A stretch of 64,000 nt of DNA from Larkinella soli (GTDB taxonomy: Bacteria > Bacteroidota > Bacteroidia > Cytophagales > Spirosomataceae), in NCBI RefSeq assembly GCF_003703975.1, contig NZ_QTJY01000009.1:62001-126000 (forward strand), given 5' to 3'. This document shows, in pieces, positions 24,530-34,469 of this stretch (within the stretch, counting starts at the first letter, position 1; each line of letters opens with the position of its first letter). Below the pieces are notes generated by a model. The model saw only the letters and a list, made by a program, of their open reading frames with translations, was not told the origin of the DNA and ran no database searches. The translations under genes and the position numbers were made by a program.

Positions 24530-26266
24530 TCACTTCATGCGGTACCAGCCGTAGCCGTAGCTGGTTAGCTGGAAGCCGTATTGGCCGTCGGGGCCGGGTT
24601 TGATCCGGCTCCGGTCGAGGAGGCTGGTCAGGGTGGGTTGGCTCTTGCCTTCCGGTTTCAGGCGGAACTGGGCGGGGGCCGACCCGAAGTTGTGCACCAG
24701 CAGCAGCGAGCGGCCCTGCCAGTCGTAGCGCATGGCGAGCAGGTGCAGTGAGCCGGTTTCCAGCATCTTCCATTCGCCCCAACCGATTTCCGGGCATTGC
24801 TGCCGCAGCCGCGACAGCTTCCGGATGTGGTTCAGCAGCGAAGCGGAGTCGGCCTGCTGCCGGGCGACGTTCACCGTCGGATAGCCAAAAGGCCCCCGGC
24901 TGATGACCGGCCGGATGAGTTTGTCCGAGGTCGAAAAACCGGCGTTCGGGCCATTGGTCCACTGCATGGGCGTCCGGATGGCAAACCGCTCGGGCAGCCG
25001 CAGGTCGTCGCCCATGCCGATCTCCTCCCCGTAGCGGATCACCGGCAGACCGGGCAGCGCAAACAGCAGACTGTAGGCCAAATCGATCAGCCGTCGGTCG
25101 CCGAGCATGGGGGCCAGCCGGCGCCGGATGCCGCGGTCGTAGAGCTGCATCGTGGTGTCGGGGCCGAAGCGCCGGTTCACGGTTTCGCGTTCCGCGTCAC
25201 TGAGCCGCCCGAGGTCGATTTCGTCGTGGTTGCGCAGGAACGTCGCCCACTGGGCCGTGGCCGGGATGTTTTTCGTTTCCTCCAGGGCTTTCGCCAGGGG
25301 CGGCACCTCGCCGGTCGCCAGGGCGTAGAACAGATACTGGTTCGCAAAAAAGTTGAACAGCATCTGCATGCCCTGCCCTTCGGCCCCGAAATACGGCTGC
25401 TGCTCCTTCGGGTCGACGTTGGCTTCGCCCAGCAGGATGGCGTCGCTTTTGTGCCACTGGATGAACTGGTGCAGGTGGGTGAGCAGGTCGAACTGGTGGT
25501 CGGGGTTCTCGGTGTCGAAGCCGGGGTAGGCCACCTCGATCAGGAACGGAACGCCGTCGAGCCGGAAGCCGCTGATGCCCCGGTCGAGCCAGTGCCGGAC
25601 GATTTTACGATACTCCCGCAGAACGGCCGGATTCTGGGCGTTCAGGTCGGGCTGAAATTCGTAGAAGCGGTGGTAATAATAGGCTTTGGCGGTGGAATCA
25701 TACGTCCAGGTGGCTTTCTGCACGCCCGGAAACACCATGCCCTTATCCCATTTCTCCGGCCGTTTTTCCGACCAGACGTACCACGAGCGATAGGGCGAGC
25801 GGGGGTCCCGGCGGGCCTGCTGAAACCAGGGGTGCCGGTCGGAGGTGTGGTTGACGACCAGGTCCATCATGACCCGGATACCCCGCCGGCCGGCCTCCTG
25901 CATGAAATACCGGAAATCGTCCTCGGTGCCTACGTTCGGATCGACCCGGTAAAAATCCGAAGTGTCGTAGCCGTCGTCACGGTTGGGGGTAGGCTGGAAC
26001 GGGGCCAGCCAGACGGCCGTTACGCCGAGGTCTTTCAGGTAGTCGAGCCGGCCGGCCAGCCCCCGAAAGTCACCGAAACCGTTGCCGTCGGTATCCCGGA
26101 ACACCTTGACGTCGACACTGTAAATCAGACCGTTCTTAAACCAGAGTTCCTCGAAGAAGTCCGTCGGGACGGGAATCGGCGGGGTCTTTTCGGTGGTGGT
26201 TTCGGCGTTTTTTTTCTGACAGGCCGTCAGCAGGGCCAGGAGAAGCAGCAAAGCGGTACGTTTCAT
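24530..26266 (-). CDS. Lipoprotein GH13 enzyme, trehalose synthase/alpha-amylase-like
   Basis: A 578-residue protein with a lipoprotein signal (MKRTALLLLLALLTAC, Cys16), so it sits on a membrane outside the cytoplasm. The GH13 barrel covers residues about 40-490: LIYSVDVKVFRDTDGNGFGD, MMDLVVNHTSDRHPWFQQAR, nucleophile Asp237 in GFRLDGVPFL, acid-base Glu281 in ILLGEANVDP, and Asp348 in FLRNHDEIDLG. The segment FPGVQKATWTYD with YYYHRFYEFQPDLNAQNPAV is close to maltose alpha-D-glucosyltransferase (TreS). A C-terminal beta domain follows. Similarity to TreS suggests trehalose/maltose interconversion, but an extracytoplasmic TreS is unusual and an amylase or glucosidase is also possible. The correct start is the lipoprotein Met; the frame extends 99 codons further upstream without coding character. 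Confidence 0.85.
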   Translation of the reverse strand: MKRTALLLLLALLTACQKKNAETTTEKTPPIPVPTDFFEELWFKNGLIYSVDVKVFRDTDGNGFGDFRGLAGRLDYLKDLGVTAVWLAPFQPTPNRDDGYDTSDFYRVDPNVGTEDDFRYFMQEAGRRGIRVMMDLVVNHTSDRHPWFQQARRDPRSPYRSWYVWSEKRPEKWDKGMVFPGVQKATWTYDSTAKAYYYHRFYEFQPDLNAQNPAVLREYRKIVRHWLDRGISGFRLDGVPFLIEVAYPGFDTENPDHQFDLLTHLHQFIQWHKSDAILLGEANVDPKEQQPYFGAEGQGMQMLFNFFANQYLFYALATGEVPPLAKALEETKNIPATAQWATFLRNHDEIDLGRLSDAERETVNRRFGPDTTMQLYDRGIRRRLAPMLGDRRLIDLAYSLLFALPGLPVIRYGEEIGMGDDLRLPERFAIRTPMQWTNGPNAGFSTSDKLIRPVISRGPFGYPTVNVARQQADSASLLNHIRKLSRLRQQCPEIGWGEWKMLETGSLHLLAMRYDWQGRSLLLVHNFGSAPAQFRLKPEGKSQPTLTSLLDRSRIKPGPDGQYGFQLTSYGYGWYRMK

Positions 26267-26471
26267 GAAGCAAGCGGGATCAGCCGGATCAGGTCTGTTT
26301 CTTTCGTAAACCCCCGGCCGGGCTTTTTTCTTAAAATTCCCGATTGTTCGGCCCTTTCCGCAGCACCCCGGGTCGTTGGATAACTTAAGCCGGATTTTAC
26401 ATGAATGCTTAATCAATCGAATGAAACAGGCGGTTAACGGCTGTGGATATGTGAACGTGGTATTTAGTGGT

Positions 26472-27161
26472 ATGAAGAAAGAAGACATCAGACTGTCCGA
26501 CTGGAACCGCATTCTGATCGGGGACAACCCCGCCGAATTTCTGCTCGAAGTATTTATTCGCACGCTGTTGATTTACCTCCTGCTTCTGGTCATTCTGCGG
26601 CTGCTGGGCAAGCGGATGAACGGGCAGGTGACCAACCTGGAGCTGGCCGTCATGCTGACGCTCGGGGCCATCGTCTCCCCGGCCATGCAGCTGCCTGACC
26701 GGGGTCTGCTGGCGGGAGCAACCGGTCTGGTGTGCGCCCTCGGTTTTCTGAGACTGACGAATATGGTGGGCTTCAAAAGCCGGAAGGCAGAGAAGAAGAT
26801 TCAGGGTACGGGAACGATTCTGGTGCGCGACGGCCTCATTCAGCTCGAAGCCATGTCCAGCAACCTGGTGTCCCGGCAGCAGCTGTATGCCGTGCTGCGG
26901 GGAAGCAACATCTACAATCTGAGCAAGGTAAAACGCCTGTATCTGGAAGCCTACGGCATGTTCAGCATCTTTCCGGAAGAAGAAGACCGGCCGGGTCTGT
27001 CGGTGCTGCCTCCGACGGACGACGAAGTTCGCGGCATCTACCGGCCGGCCGAATCCGATCTGCTGGCCTGCTCACGCTGCGGCCAGACGGTTCCGGCCCG
27101 GCCTGCACCCGACCTTTGCCCCAACTGTGAAGCCAGCCACTGGCAGAAAGCCGTCCTCTGA
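26472..27161 (+). CDS. DUF421 (YetF-type) membrane protein with zinc-ribbon-like tail, copy 1
   Basis: A 229-residue protein starting MKKEDIRLSDWNRILIGDNP; the frame is open for 32 codons upstream but the paralogue at 27184 fixes this start. Three membrane spans lie near residues 25-105 (FIRTLLIYLLLLVILRLLGK; MLTLGAIVSPAMQL; LLAGATGLVCALGFLRL). A DUF421 cytoplasmic domain follows (LVRDGLIQLEAMSSNLVSRQ; QQLYAVLRGSNIYNLSKVKR; RLYLEAYGMFSIFPEE). The last 35 residues carry two CxxC pairs (ACSRCGQTV and DLCPNCEAS), a zinc-ribbon pattern. The function of DUF421 is poorly known. It is tandem with a paralogue 22 bp downstream. Confidence 0.88.
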   Translation: MKKEDIRLSDWNRILIGDNPAEFLLEVFIRTLLIYLLLLVILRLLGKRMNGQVTNLELAVMLTLGAIVSPAMQLPDRGLLAGATGLVCALGFLRLTNMVGFKSRKAEKKIQGTGTILVRDGLIQLEAMSSNLVSRQQLYAVLRGSNIYNLSKVKRLYLEAYGMFSIFPEEEDRPGLSVLPPTDDEVRGIYRPAESDLLACSRCGQTVPARPAPDLCPNCEASHWQKAVL

Positions 27162-27183
27162 TTGCCATTCACCGAGACGAATC

Positions 27184-27873
27184 ATGAAAAAGGAAGAGAT
27201 TCATCTGTCCGACTGGCTTCGCATTCTGGTGGGCGAAGTGCCGGGCGTCTTTTATATCGAAATTCTGCTCCGGGTGGCCGTCGTCTACTTCATTCTGGTG
27301 GGCGCGATGCGGCTGATGGGCCGCCGGATGTCGTCGCGGCTGAGCCGGGGCGAAATGGCCGCGATGGTGTCGCTGGCGGCCGCCATCGGGGTGCCGATCC
27401 TGGACCCGCAGCGCGGTTTACTGCCGGCCGTGATCATCGGCCTCGTGGTGGTCGGCGTGCAGCGTCTGGTTTCCTGGTGGTCCTCCCGCAACGAGAAGTT
27501 CGAGGGAGTGGCGCAGGATATCGTCAGCACGCTGGTCGAGAACTCGGTGCTTCAGATCGACAACATGAGAGGCTCCGAAATGACCCGCGAGCTGCTGTTT
27601 GCCCAGCTTCGGTCGAGCAGGGTGAAGCATCTGGGTGTGGTCAAGCGGCTGTACATTGAAGCCAACGGAGCCTTTACGCTGGTCAGGTACCCTGAACCGC
27701 AGCCCGGTCTGTCGATCCTGCCGCCCTGGGATACCGACTACGTGGAGGAACAGAAGAAAGTCGAAGGGCATAACGTCTGCTACAACTGCGGTCATCCGCA
27801 GCCGACGGGCGCAAAGATGAAAGAAGCCTGCCCCAACTGCCAGAGGCAGATCTGGGTGCAGGCTATTCAGTAA
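27184..27873 (+). CDS. DUF421 (YetF-type) membrane protein with zinc-ribbon-like tail, copy 2
   Basis: A 229-residue paralogue of the preceding gene with the same length and plan: MKKEEIHLSDWLRILVGEVP, three membrane spans (VAVVYFILVGAMRLMGRRM; MAAMVSLAAAIGVPIL; LLPAVIIGLVVVGVQRLVSW), the cytoplasmic part (TLVENSVLQIDNMRGSEMTR; ELLFAQLRSSRVKHLGVVKR; RLYIEANGAFTLVRYPEP), and a tail with CYNCGHPQ and EACPNCQRQ. The pair is a clear tandem duplication and probably forms a heteromer or has split roles. Its stop is 4 bp from the convergent TreZ stop. Confidence 0.88.
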   Translation: MKKEEIHLSDWLRILVGEVPGVFYIEILLRVAVVYFILVGAMRLMGRRMSSRLSRGEMAAMVSLAAAIGVPILDPQRGLLPAVIIGLVVVGVQRLVSWWSSRNEKFEGVAQDIVSTLVENSVLQIDNMRGSEMTRELLFAQLRSSRVKHLGVVKRLYIEANGAFTLVRYPEPQPGLSILPPWDTDYVEEQKKVEGHNVCYNCGHPQPTGAKMKEACPNCQRQIWVQAIQ

Positions 27874-27877
27874 GGCG

Positions 27878-29731
27878 TCAGGCCGGCGCGGATGCTGCGG
27901 TATATAGGGCCACGCTGCACGGCGGAAGGTTCAGCACCCGCCCGGCCTCGGTTCGTTCGGGGAGGAGGGCCGGCTTCGGGGCGCCTTCCAACTGCCACTG
28001 CCGCTCCTTCGAATCCAGTACTTTCGTCCAGATTTCCGGCCCGGCCGGAATCGTATGGGAAACCGGCTCGTCCGACAGGTTGAACAGGGCCAGCAGCCGT
28101 CGCCGGCCGTCGGTGGTCTGCCGGTGGAGCACGAAACCGGTCGGCCCCAGCACCTCGGCGCGAAGGTCTTTCTTAGCGACGCTCTGCAGGGCGGGTTCGG
28201 TCCGGCGGAGCTGGAGCAGCGTCTTGTGCCACTGTCGGATGAGGGCGTGTTTTCCTTCGGTACGTTTCTCCCACTGGAGTTTCGATCGCTCGAACGTGGC
28301 CGGGTCGAAGGCGTCGGGTGGGGGCTCGCTGAAGCCGAAGGCCGCAAACTCGGCTTTACGGCCTTCCCGCACGGCTTCGATCAGGGCTTCCTCGCTGTGG
28401 CTCACGAAATAGAAGAACGGCGATTCGTCGGCATATTCTTCACCCATGAACAGCAGCGGCACGTAGGGCGACAGCAGGGTGGCCGCAGCGGCTACCTTCA
28501 GGGTTTCGAAGTCGACCAGCATGCAGAGCCGCCCGCCGTCTACCCGGTTGCCCACCTGGTCGTGGTTCAGGTTGAACACCACGAAGCGGTCGGCGTCCAT
28601 CCCGGCCGACGACCGGCCGTATTTCCGTTTCCGGAAATCGGCGTATTCCCCCGTCCCCACGAAGCCGTCGGTGTAGGCTTTGACGAGCTGTTCCATTTTT
28701 CCGAAGTCGCCGTAGCGTTCTTTCCCTTTCCGGTCTACCAGCACATACAGCGAATGGTGAAAGTCGTCGAGCCACTGGGCGTCGAAGCCGTAACCGCCGA
28801 CCTCCGGGTCCCGGATCACCCGCGGGCTGTTCAGGTCGGATTCGGCGATCAGGTACAGGGGGCGGCCGAGCTGCTGCCGGGCCAGCCGGACTTTCTCGTG
28901 AATCAGTTCCCAGATCGGCACCGCTCCCATGTCGAACACCATGTGGATGGCGTCGCAGCGAAGACCGTCGATATGGTAATTTTCGAACCAGTGCAGCGGG
29001 TTTTCCGAGATCAAGTCCCGCACCCCATCCGACCATTCGCCGTCGAAATTCAGGGCGTCGCCCCAGGGCGTGCAGTATTTGGCCGTAAAATAGGGCCCGA
29101 AGCGGTCGAGGTAGTTGCCCTCGGGCCCGAAGTGGTTGTAGACCACGTCGAGGAATACCGCAATCCCGCGGGCGTGGCAGGCATCCACCAGCTTTTTCAG
29201 CCCTTCCGGGCCGCCGTAGGAATGCTGCACCGCATACGGGAAAACGCCGTCATAGCCCCAGTTGCGGTCGCCCGGGAACTGGTTGACCGGCATGATTTCC
29301 AGCGCGTTGACGCCCAGGTCGGCCAGATCGTCGAGCCGGGGAATGACCGCTTCGAACGTGCCTTCGGGCGTGAACGTGCCGACGTGCAGTTCATACAGAA
29401 CCAGGTCCCGGAACCGCAGCCCGCGCCAGCGTTCGTCGGTCCAGCGGAAGGCCGCATGATCGACCACTTCCGAGGGGCCGTGGACGCCCTCCGGCTGGAA
29501 GTGAGAGGCCGGGTCCGGGTAATCTTCCCCGTCGTCGGGCCTGAAAAAATACCGGTGGCCGGGGAAGACGTCCGACACTTCCGCCCGGAAATACCCCTCC
29601 TCGTCGCGCTGCATCGGCACTTTCCGGTCATCCGGATGAACCAGATGCAGGATCATCTTCTCTTTTTCGGGCGCCCACACGGTAAACAGACAACGGCCTT
29701 CGGCCAGGTGGCCGGCCCCAATGGTTTTCAT
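27878..29731 (-). CDS. treZ: Malto-oligosyltrehalose trehalohydrolase (TreZ)
   Basis: A 617-residue GH13 enzyme, normal length. Residues 1-95 are the N-terminal beta domain (CBM48-like; GRCLFTVWAPEKEKMILHLV). The barrel shows LVLYELHVGTFTPEGTFEAV, FLDVVYNHFGPEGNYLDRFG and PYFTAKYCTPWGDALNFDG, typical of TreZ. The nucleophile is Asp260 in HIDGLRCDAIHMV and the acid-base is Glu297 in YLIAESDLNSP; FNLNHDQVGNR holds the third acid. It releases trehalose from the maltooligosyltrehalose made by TreY. It follows a GH13 alpha-glucosidase gene by 13 bp in one operon and converges on the DUF421 pair. The debranching enzyme TreX is not in the window. Confidence 0.95.
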   Translation of the reverse strand: MKTIGAGHLAEGRCLFTVWAPEKEKMILHLVHPDDRKVPMQRDEEGYFRAEVSDVFPGHRYFFRPDDGEDYPDPASHFQPEGVHGPSEVVDHAAFRWTDERWRGLRFRDLVLYELHVGTFTPEGTFEAVIPRLDDLADLGVNALEIMPVNQFPGDRNWGYDGVFPYAVQHSYGGPEGLKKLVDACHARGIAVFLDVVYNHFGPEGNYLDRFGPYFTAKYCTPWGDALNFDGEWSDGVRDLISENPLHWFENYHIDGLRCDAIHMVFDMGAVPIWELIHEKVRLARQQLGRPLYLIAESDLNSPRVIRDPEVGGYGFDAQWLDDFHHSLYVLVDRKGKERYGDFGKMEQLVKAYTDGFVGTGEYADFRKRKYGRSSAGMDADRFVVFNLNHDQVGNRVDGGRLCMLVDFETLKVAAAATLLSPYVPLLFMGEEYADESPFFYFVSHSEEALIEAVREGRKAEFAAFGFSEPPPDAFDPATFERSKLQWEKRTEGKHALIRQWHKTLLQLRRTEPALQSVAKKDLRAEVLGPTGFVLHRQTTDGRRRLLALFNLSDEPVSHTIPAGPEIWTKVLDSKERQWQLEGAPKPALLPERTEAGRVLNLPPCSVALYTAASAPA

Positions 29732-29744
29732 AAGTCGTTACGGT

Positions 29745-31352
<1,608 letters not shown>

Positions 31353-31377
31353 TCCAGTTTGCAAGTTTCGTTTCCGC

Positions 31378-31403
31378 AAAAAAGCGGCCCCGCAGCGGGG
31401 CCG
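31378..31403 (-). terminator. Rho-independent terminator after the GH30 gene
   Basis: On the minus strand CGGCCCCGC, one T, GCGGGGCCG form a 9-bp stem followed by CTTTTTTGCGG (T-run at 31378-31383). It lies 86 bp past the GH30 stop and just before the alpha-glucosidase start, separating the SusC/SusD/GH30 unit from the alpha-glucosidase/TreZ unit. Confidence 0.75.
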
Positions 31404-31488
31404 GATCATCACTTCTTTCAACAGAACCCGGAACCGGGGCCGGGGTTTCGGCCGGAAAACAAAACTTTACCGACGGGCGAACCAGCCG

Positions 31489-32892
31489 CTACCAGATATA
31501 GGTGCCGACGGCCCCCGGCGGGAGGCTTGCCGTGGCATGGCGGCCCCCGTGCCGGATCACGAACGTCCGGGCCGCAGCTTCATCGTTCAGGACGATCAGC
31601 ACCCGGCGGTGGTCGGGCGTCCGGAAGGCTACGTTGGGCAGCTTTTCAACGACACTGGACGTGATGCGCACCGAGCCGGGCCGGACGAATTTCGAGGCAA
31701 CGGCTACGATGTAGTAGGCCGGGTTGCGCGTTACGGTGTTCCCGTCGATGGTCAGGGCGCCGAGGCAGCGGTCGCACCCGCCCTCGGTATGAGGCTGCTG
31801 GCGGGGGTCGGCGGCCAGATTCCACTGCAATACCGTCCGCGCCCAGTTGCGCATGGCACCGACGATCAGCGTCCGGACGTGCCAGCCCAGGTCACCCCGC
31901 AGGTCGCCGGGCGCACCGATCCACTGTTCGGTGAAATACAGATTCTTGTCCGGGTAGGCATCGTGAACCTTCGACAGGGCCTCGATGGGACCGGCATACA
32001 GGTGAAACGCCGATCCGTCGACGTACTTCCGGGCCTCGGGGTCATTCAGGATGGTGATCGGATAATCAGGGCGGTCGGCGTTGTGGTCGTAGAGCAGGAT
32101 TTTGGTGTCGATGCCGGCCTGCCGGAATGCCGGGCCGAGGTGGTTTTTGATGAATGTCGCCTGTTCTTCGGGCAGCATCAGCAGGCTGGGGTTGTTGCCG
32201 GGGTGCAGCGGCTCATTCTGAATGGTAATGGCATCGATCCGGATGCCCTCAGCCTTCATGCCCTGCACATATTTGACGAAATACCGGGCATAGGCGTCGT
32301 AGAACTCCGGTTTCAGGCTGCCCCCTTTCGAGTTGCCGTTGGTTTTCATCCAGGTCGGCGGTGACCAGGGCGAGCCGAGCAGTTTGAGGGCGGGGCTGAT
32401 CGCCAGAATCTCCTTCAGCACCGGGATGAGGTGCTGCCGGTCGGGATCGAGGCTGAAGCGCATGAGCTGCGGGTCGGTCTGGCCCGGCGGCAGGTCGTCG
32501 TAGGAGAAAACCCGGTCGTCGAGGTCGGAGGCTCCGATGCTCAGCCGCAGGTAGCTGACGCCGATGCTGCGGCCGTCCGTCGCGAACAGTTCCCGCAGCA
32601 GAGCCGCCCGGGGGCCGGCTTCCATCCGGTGGATGAGCATCGCGCTCCCGCCCGTCAGGGTATATCCGAAGCCGTCGATGGCTTGAAAAGCCGTCTCCCC
32701 AATCTCGATCACCGGCCCGTTTTCCGCCCCGTTTCCAAACCGCAGGGGTTCCGGCTGTTGCACGAACAGGGCCGTCCGGTCCGGGTTGGTCAGCCACCAC
32801 TCGATGCGGCCGTCCGTCCGGGCCGGGGCGGTTTGGCGCTGGCAGGAGACCATAATGATGCTCAGGACGAGCAGAAAGGCGGTTTTCGTCAT
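31489..32892 (-). CDS. GH30 family glycoside hydrolase, lipoprotein
   Basis: A 467-residue protein with a lipoprotein signal (LLVLSIIMVSCQ, Cys17). The GH30 barrel shows AIDGFGYTLTGGSAMLIHRM, YLRLSIGASDLDDRVFSYDD and LLGSPWSPPTWMKTNGNSKG. The acid-base is Glu227 in AITIQNEPLHPGNNPS and the nucleophile is Glu322 in NLYFTEQWIGAPG. The side beta domain is at the C-terminus (VLIVLNDEAAARTFVIRHGG). GH30 members are glucosylceramidases or endo-beta-1,6-glucanases; in a Bacteroidota polysaccharide locus beta-1,6-glucan is a reasonable but unproven target. It lies 103 bp downstream of SusD in the same direction, separated by a palindromic repeat. Confidence 0.9.
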   Translation of the reverse strand: MTKTAFLLVLSIIMVSCQRQTAPARTDGRIEWWLTNPDRTALFVQQPEPLRFGNGAENGPVIEIGETAFQAIDGFGYTLTGGSAMLIHRMEAGPRAALLRELFATDGRSIGVSYLRLSIGASDLDDRVFSYDDLPPGQTDPQLMRFSLDPDRQHLIPVLKEILAISPALKLLGSPWSPPTWMKTNGNSKGGSLKPEFYDAYARYFVKYVQGMKAEGIRIDAITIQNEPLHPGNNPSLLMLPEEQATFIKNHLGPAFRQAGIDTKILLYDHNADRPDYPITILNDPEARKYVDGSAFHLYAGPIEALSKVHDAYPDKNLYFTEQWIGAPGDLRGDLGWHVRTLIVGAMRNWARTVLQWNLAADPRQQPHTEGGCDRCLGALTIDGNTVTRNPAYYIVAVASKFVRPGSVRITSSVVEKLPNVAFRTPDHRRVLIVLNDEAAARTFVIRHGGRHATASLPPGAVGTYIW

Positions 32893-32963
32893 GGTGTCGG
32901 TCGGGGTAACGGTCCGGCATTTTGCAAAGATGACGGCTTTTTCGCAATAATAATGCCCTTTAC

Positions 32964-32991
32964 CCCCCGGCCCCCTTTAGGGGGCCGGGGG
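32964..32991. repeat. Intergenic GC-rich palindrome
   Basis: A 13-bp perfect stem, CCCCCGGCCCCCT (32964-32976) and AGGGGGCCGGGGG (32979-32991), with a TT loop, followed by TGGTTTAAA. It sits between SusD and GH30 and resembles the palindromes at 45461-45541 and 49476-49577, which share the flanking ACCACCCCC/GGGGGTGGT and the CCCCCT-AGGGGG core. Confidence 0.75.
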
Positions 32992-32995
32992 TGGT

Positions 32996-34459
32996 TTAAA
33001 ACCCCGGGTTCTGCGTCACCAGCGGGTTCGTGTTGATCTCCGTCTGCGGCAGCGGGAACAACAGGTAGTTGGCGTCGCGGTTGCCGCGCATCTGGAGGAT
33101 GATGTCCAGTGCCGTGACCGGGTGTGCCGCCGTGGGGTCGGCCTGTATCTGGCGGGCGTAGCGCAGCAGATCGAACCAACGCTCTCCCTCGAAGGCCAGC
33201 TCCAGGCGTCGCTGGCGGTCCACCTCGTTGCGGAAGGCCTGCCTGCCTGCCAGTTCCCCGAGCGTCAGCGCCGGCAGCCCGGCCCGGGTCCGGACGGCGT
33301 TCAGCTGCGTGAGGGCGGCCGCGTTGGGGCCGTTCTGTTCGTTGGATGCTTCAGCCGCCATCAGCAATACGTCGGCATACCGCAGCACGTAATAGTTGTC
33401 GGGGCTGTTGAAGCCGTTCGGGTTGCTGCGCCACTTATAGACGAACGGCCCGTTGTCGTTGGGGTTCTCGGAACTCGACCAGACGAAACTGGCGTAATTA
33501 CGCCCCGCCGGTGTTACTTCCCCGGTAAACCGCCAGCGCCGGTCGCGCGTGGTGTCGGCCGTCTGGATGAGCTGCGCCGTCGGGATGTTGAACTTCGGAA
33601 ACGAGTAGGTGGCCGGCGGGGAGGGCAGCACCAGGTCAGGCAGGATGAACCCGCCGTCGGCGTTCCCGGCAAACTGCACCTCGAAAATCGACTCGATCTT
33701 GTTCTCGGGCGGAAAGAGCTCGTTGAAGTTCGGCATCAGCTGATACCGCCCGCTGGTGATCACCTTGTTGGCCGCCGCCACGGCCTGCGCCCACTGCCGC
33801 TGGGTCAGAAACACCCGCGCCTGCAGGGCGTTGACCGCCGTTTTGACGACCCGTGTCCGGTCGGCGGCCTGCGAGCCGAAGCCGGCGGAGGTCCACTGTT
33901 CGGCCCGGGCGAGGTCGGCCGTGATCTGAGCATACACCTCCTCGGGCGTCGCGCGTGCCAGGGACACCACGCTGTTCTCGCCCGACTCGGTGGGCTGGAG
34001 CCGCAGCGGCACCCCGCCGTACAGCCGGACGAGGTTGAAATAGTGCAGGCCCCGCAGGAACGAGGCTTCCCCCAGAATCTGGTTCCGCCGGACGGTATCC
34101 ATCTGGATGGCCGGCACGTAATTCAGGACGGCGTTGGCCCGGTTGATGCCGATATAGGCCGCCTGAAAGATGTTGTTGACCTGGCTGGTCTGCGGGGTCC
34201 AGATGATCCGCTCCATGGCGTTGACGTCGCCGTTGGTGCTGGTGACGTTGTCGGACGGCATCTCGCCGGCCACGTTGAGGTCCTGTCCGTAGGCGCCCCC
34301 CTGCTGAAGGGCGTCGTAGGCAGCTGTCAGGGCCGATTCCGCGTCGTCGGCGTTCCGAAAAAAGTTCTCGGGCGTGATGCTCGGCAGCGGGTTCTTTTCC
34401 AGGCTCCGGCAGGATTCGATCAGCGCGATGGCGGTGAGGGCGAAGAATATTCTTTTCAT
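32996..34459 (-). CDS. SusD/RagB family nutrient-binding lipoprotein
   Basis: A 487-residue outer-membrane lipoprotein (signal MKRIFFALTAIALIESC, Cys17). The SusD-like N-terminal region has PSITPENFFRNADDAESALT and TAAYDALQQGGAYGQDL; the C-terminal RagB part has PDNYYVLRYADVLLMAAEAS, QLNAVRTRAGLPALTLGELA and RQRRLELAFEGERWFDLLRY, the most conserved block of the family. It binds glycans at the cell surface and caps the SusC pore. It starts 10 bp after the SusC stop. Confidence 0.95.
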   Translation of the reverse strand: MKRIFFALTAIALIESCRSLEKNPLPSITPENFFRNADDAESALTAAYDALQQGGAYGQDLNVAGEMPSDNVTSTNGDVNAMERIIWTPQTSQVNNIFQAAYIGINRANAVLNYVPAIQMDTVRRNQILGEASFLRGLHYFNLVRLYGGVPLRLQPTESGENSVVSLARATPEEVYAQITADLARAEQWTSAGFGSQAADRTRVVKTAVNALQARVFLTQRQWAQAVAAANKVITSGRYQLMPNFNELFPPENKIESIFEVQFAGNADGGFILPDLVLPSPPATYSFPKFNIPTAQLIQTADTTRDRRWRFTGEVTPAGRNYASFVWSSSENPNDNGPFVYKWRSNPNGFNSPDNYYVLRYADVLLMAAEASNEQNGPNAAALTQLNAVRTRAGLPALTLGELAGRQAFRNEVDRQRRLELAFEGERWFDLLRYARQIQADPTAAHPVTALDIILQMRGNRDANYLLFPLPQTEINTNPLVTQNPGF

Positions 34460-34469
34460 GTTTTTTCGA

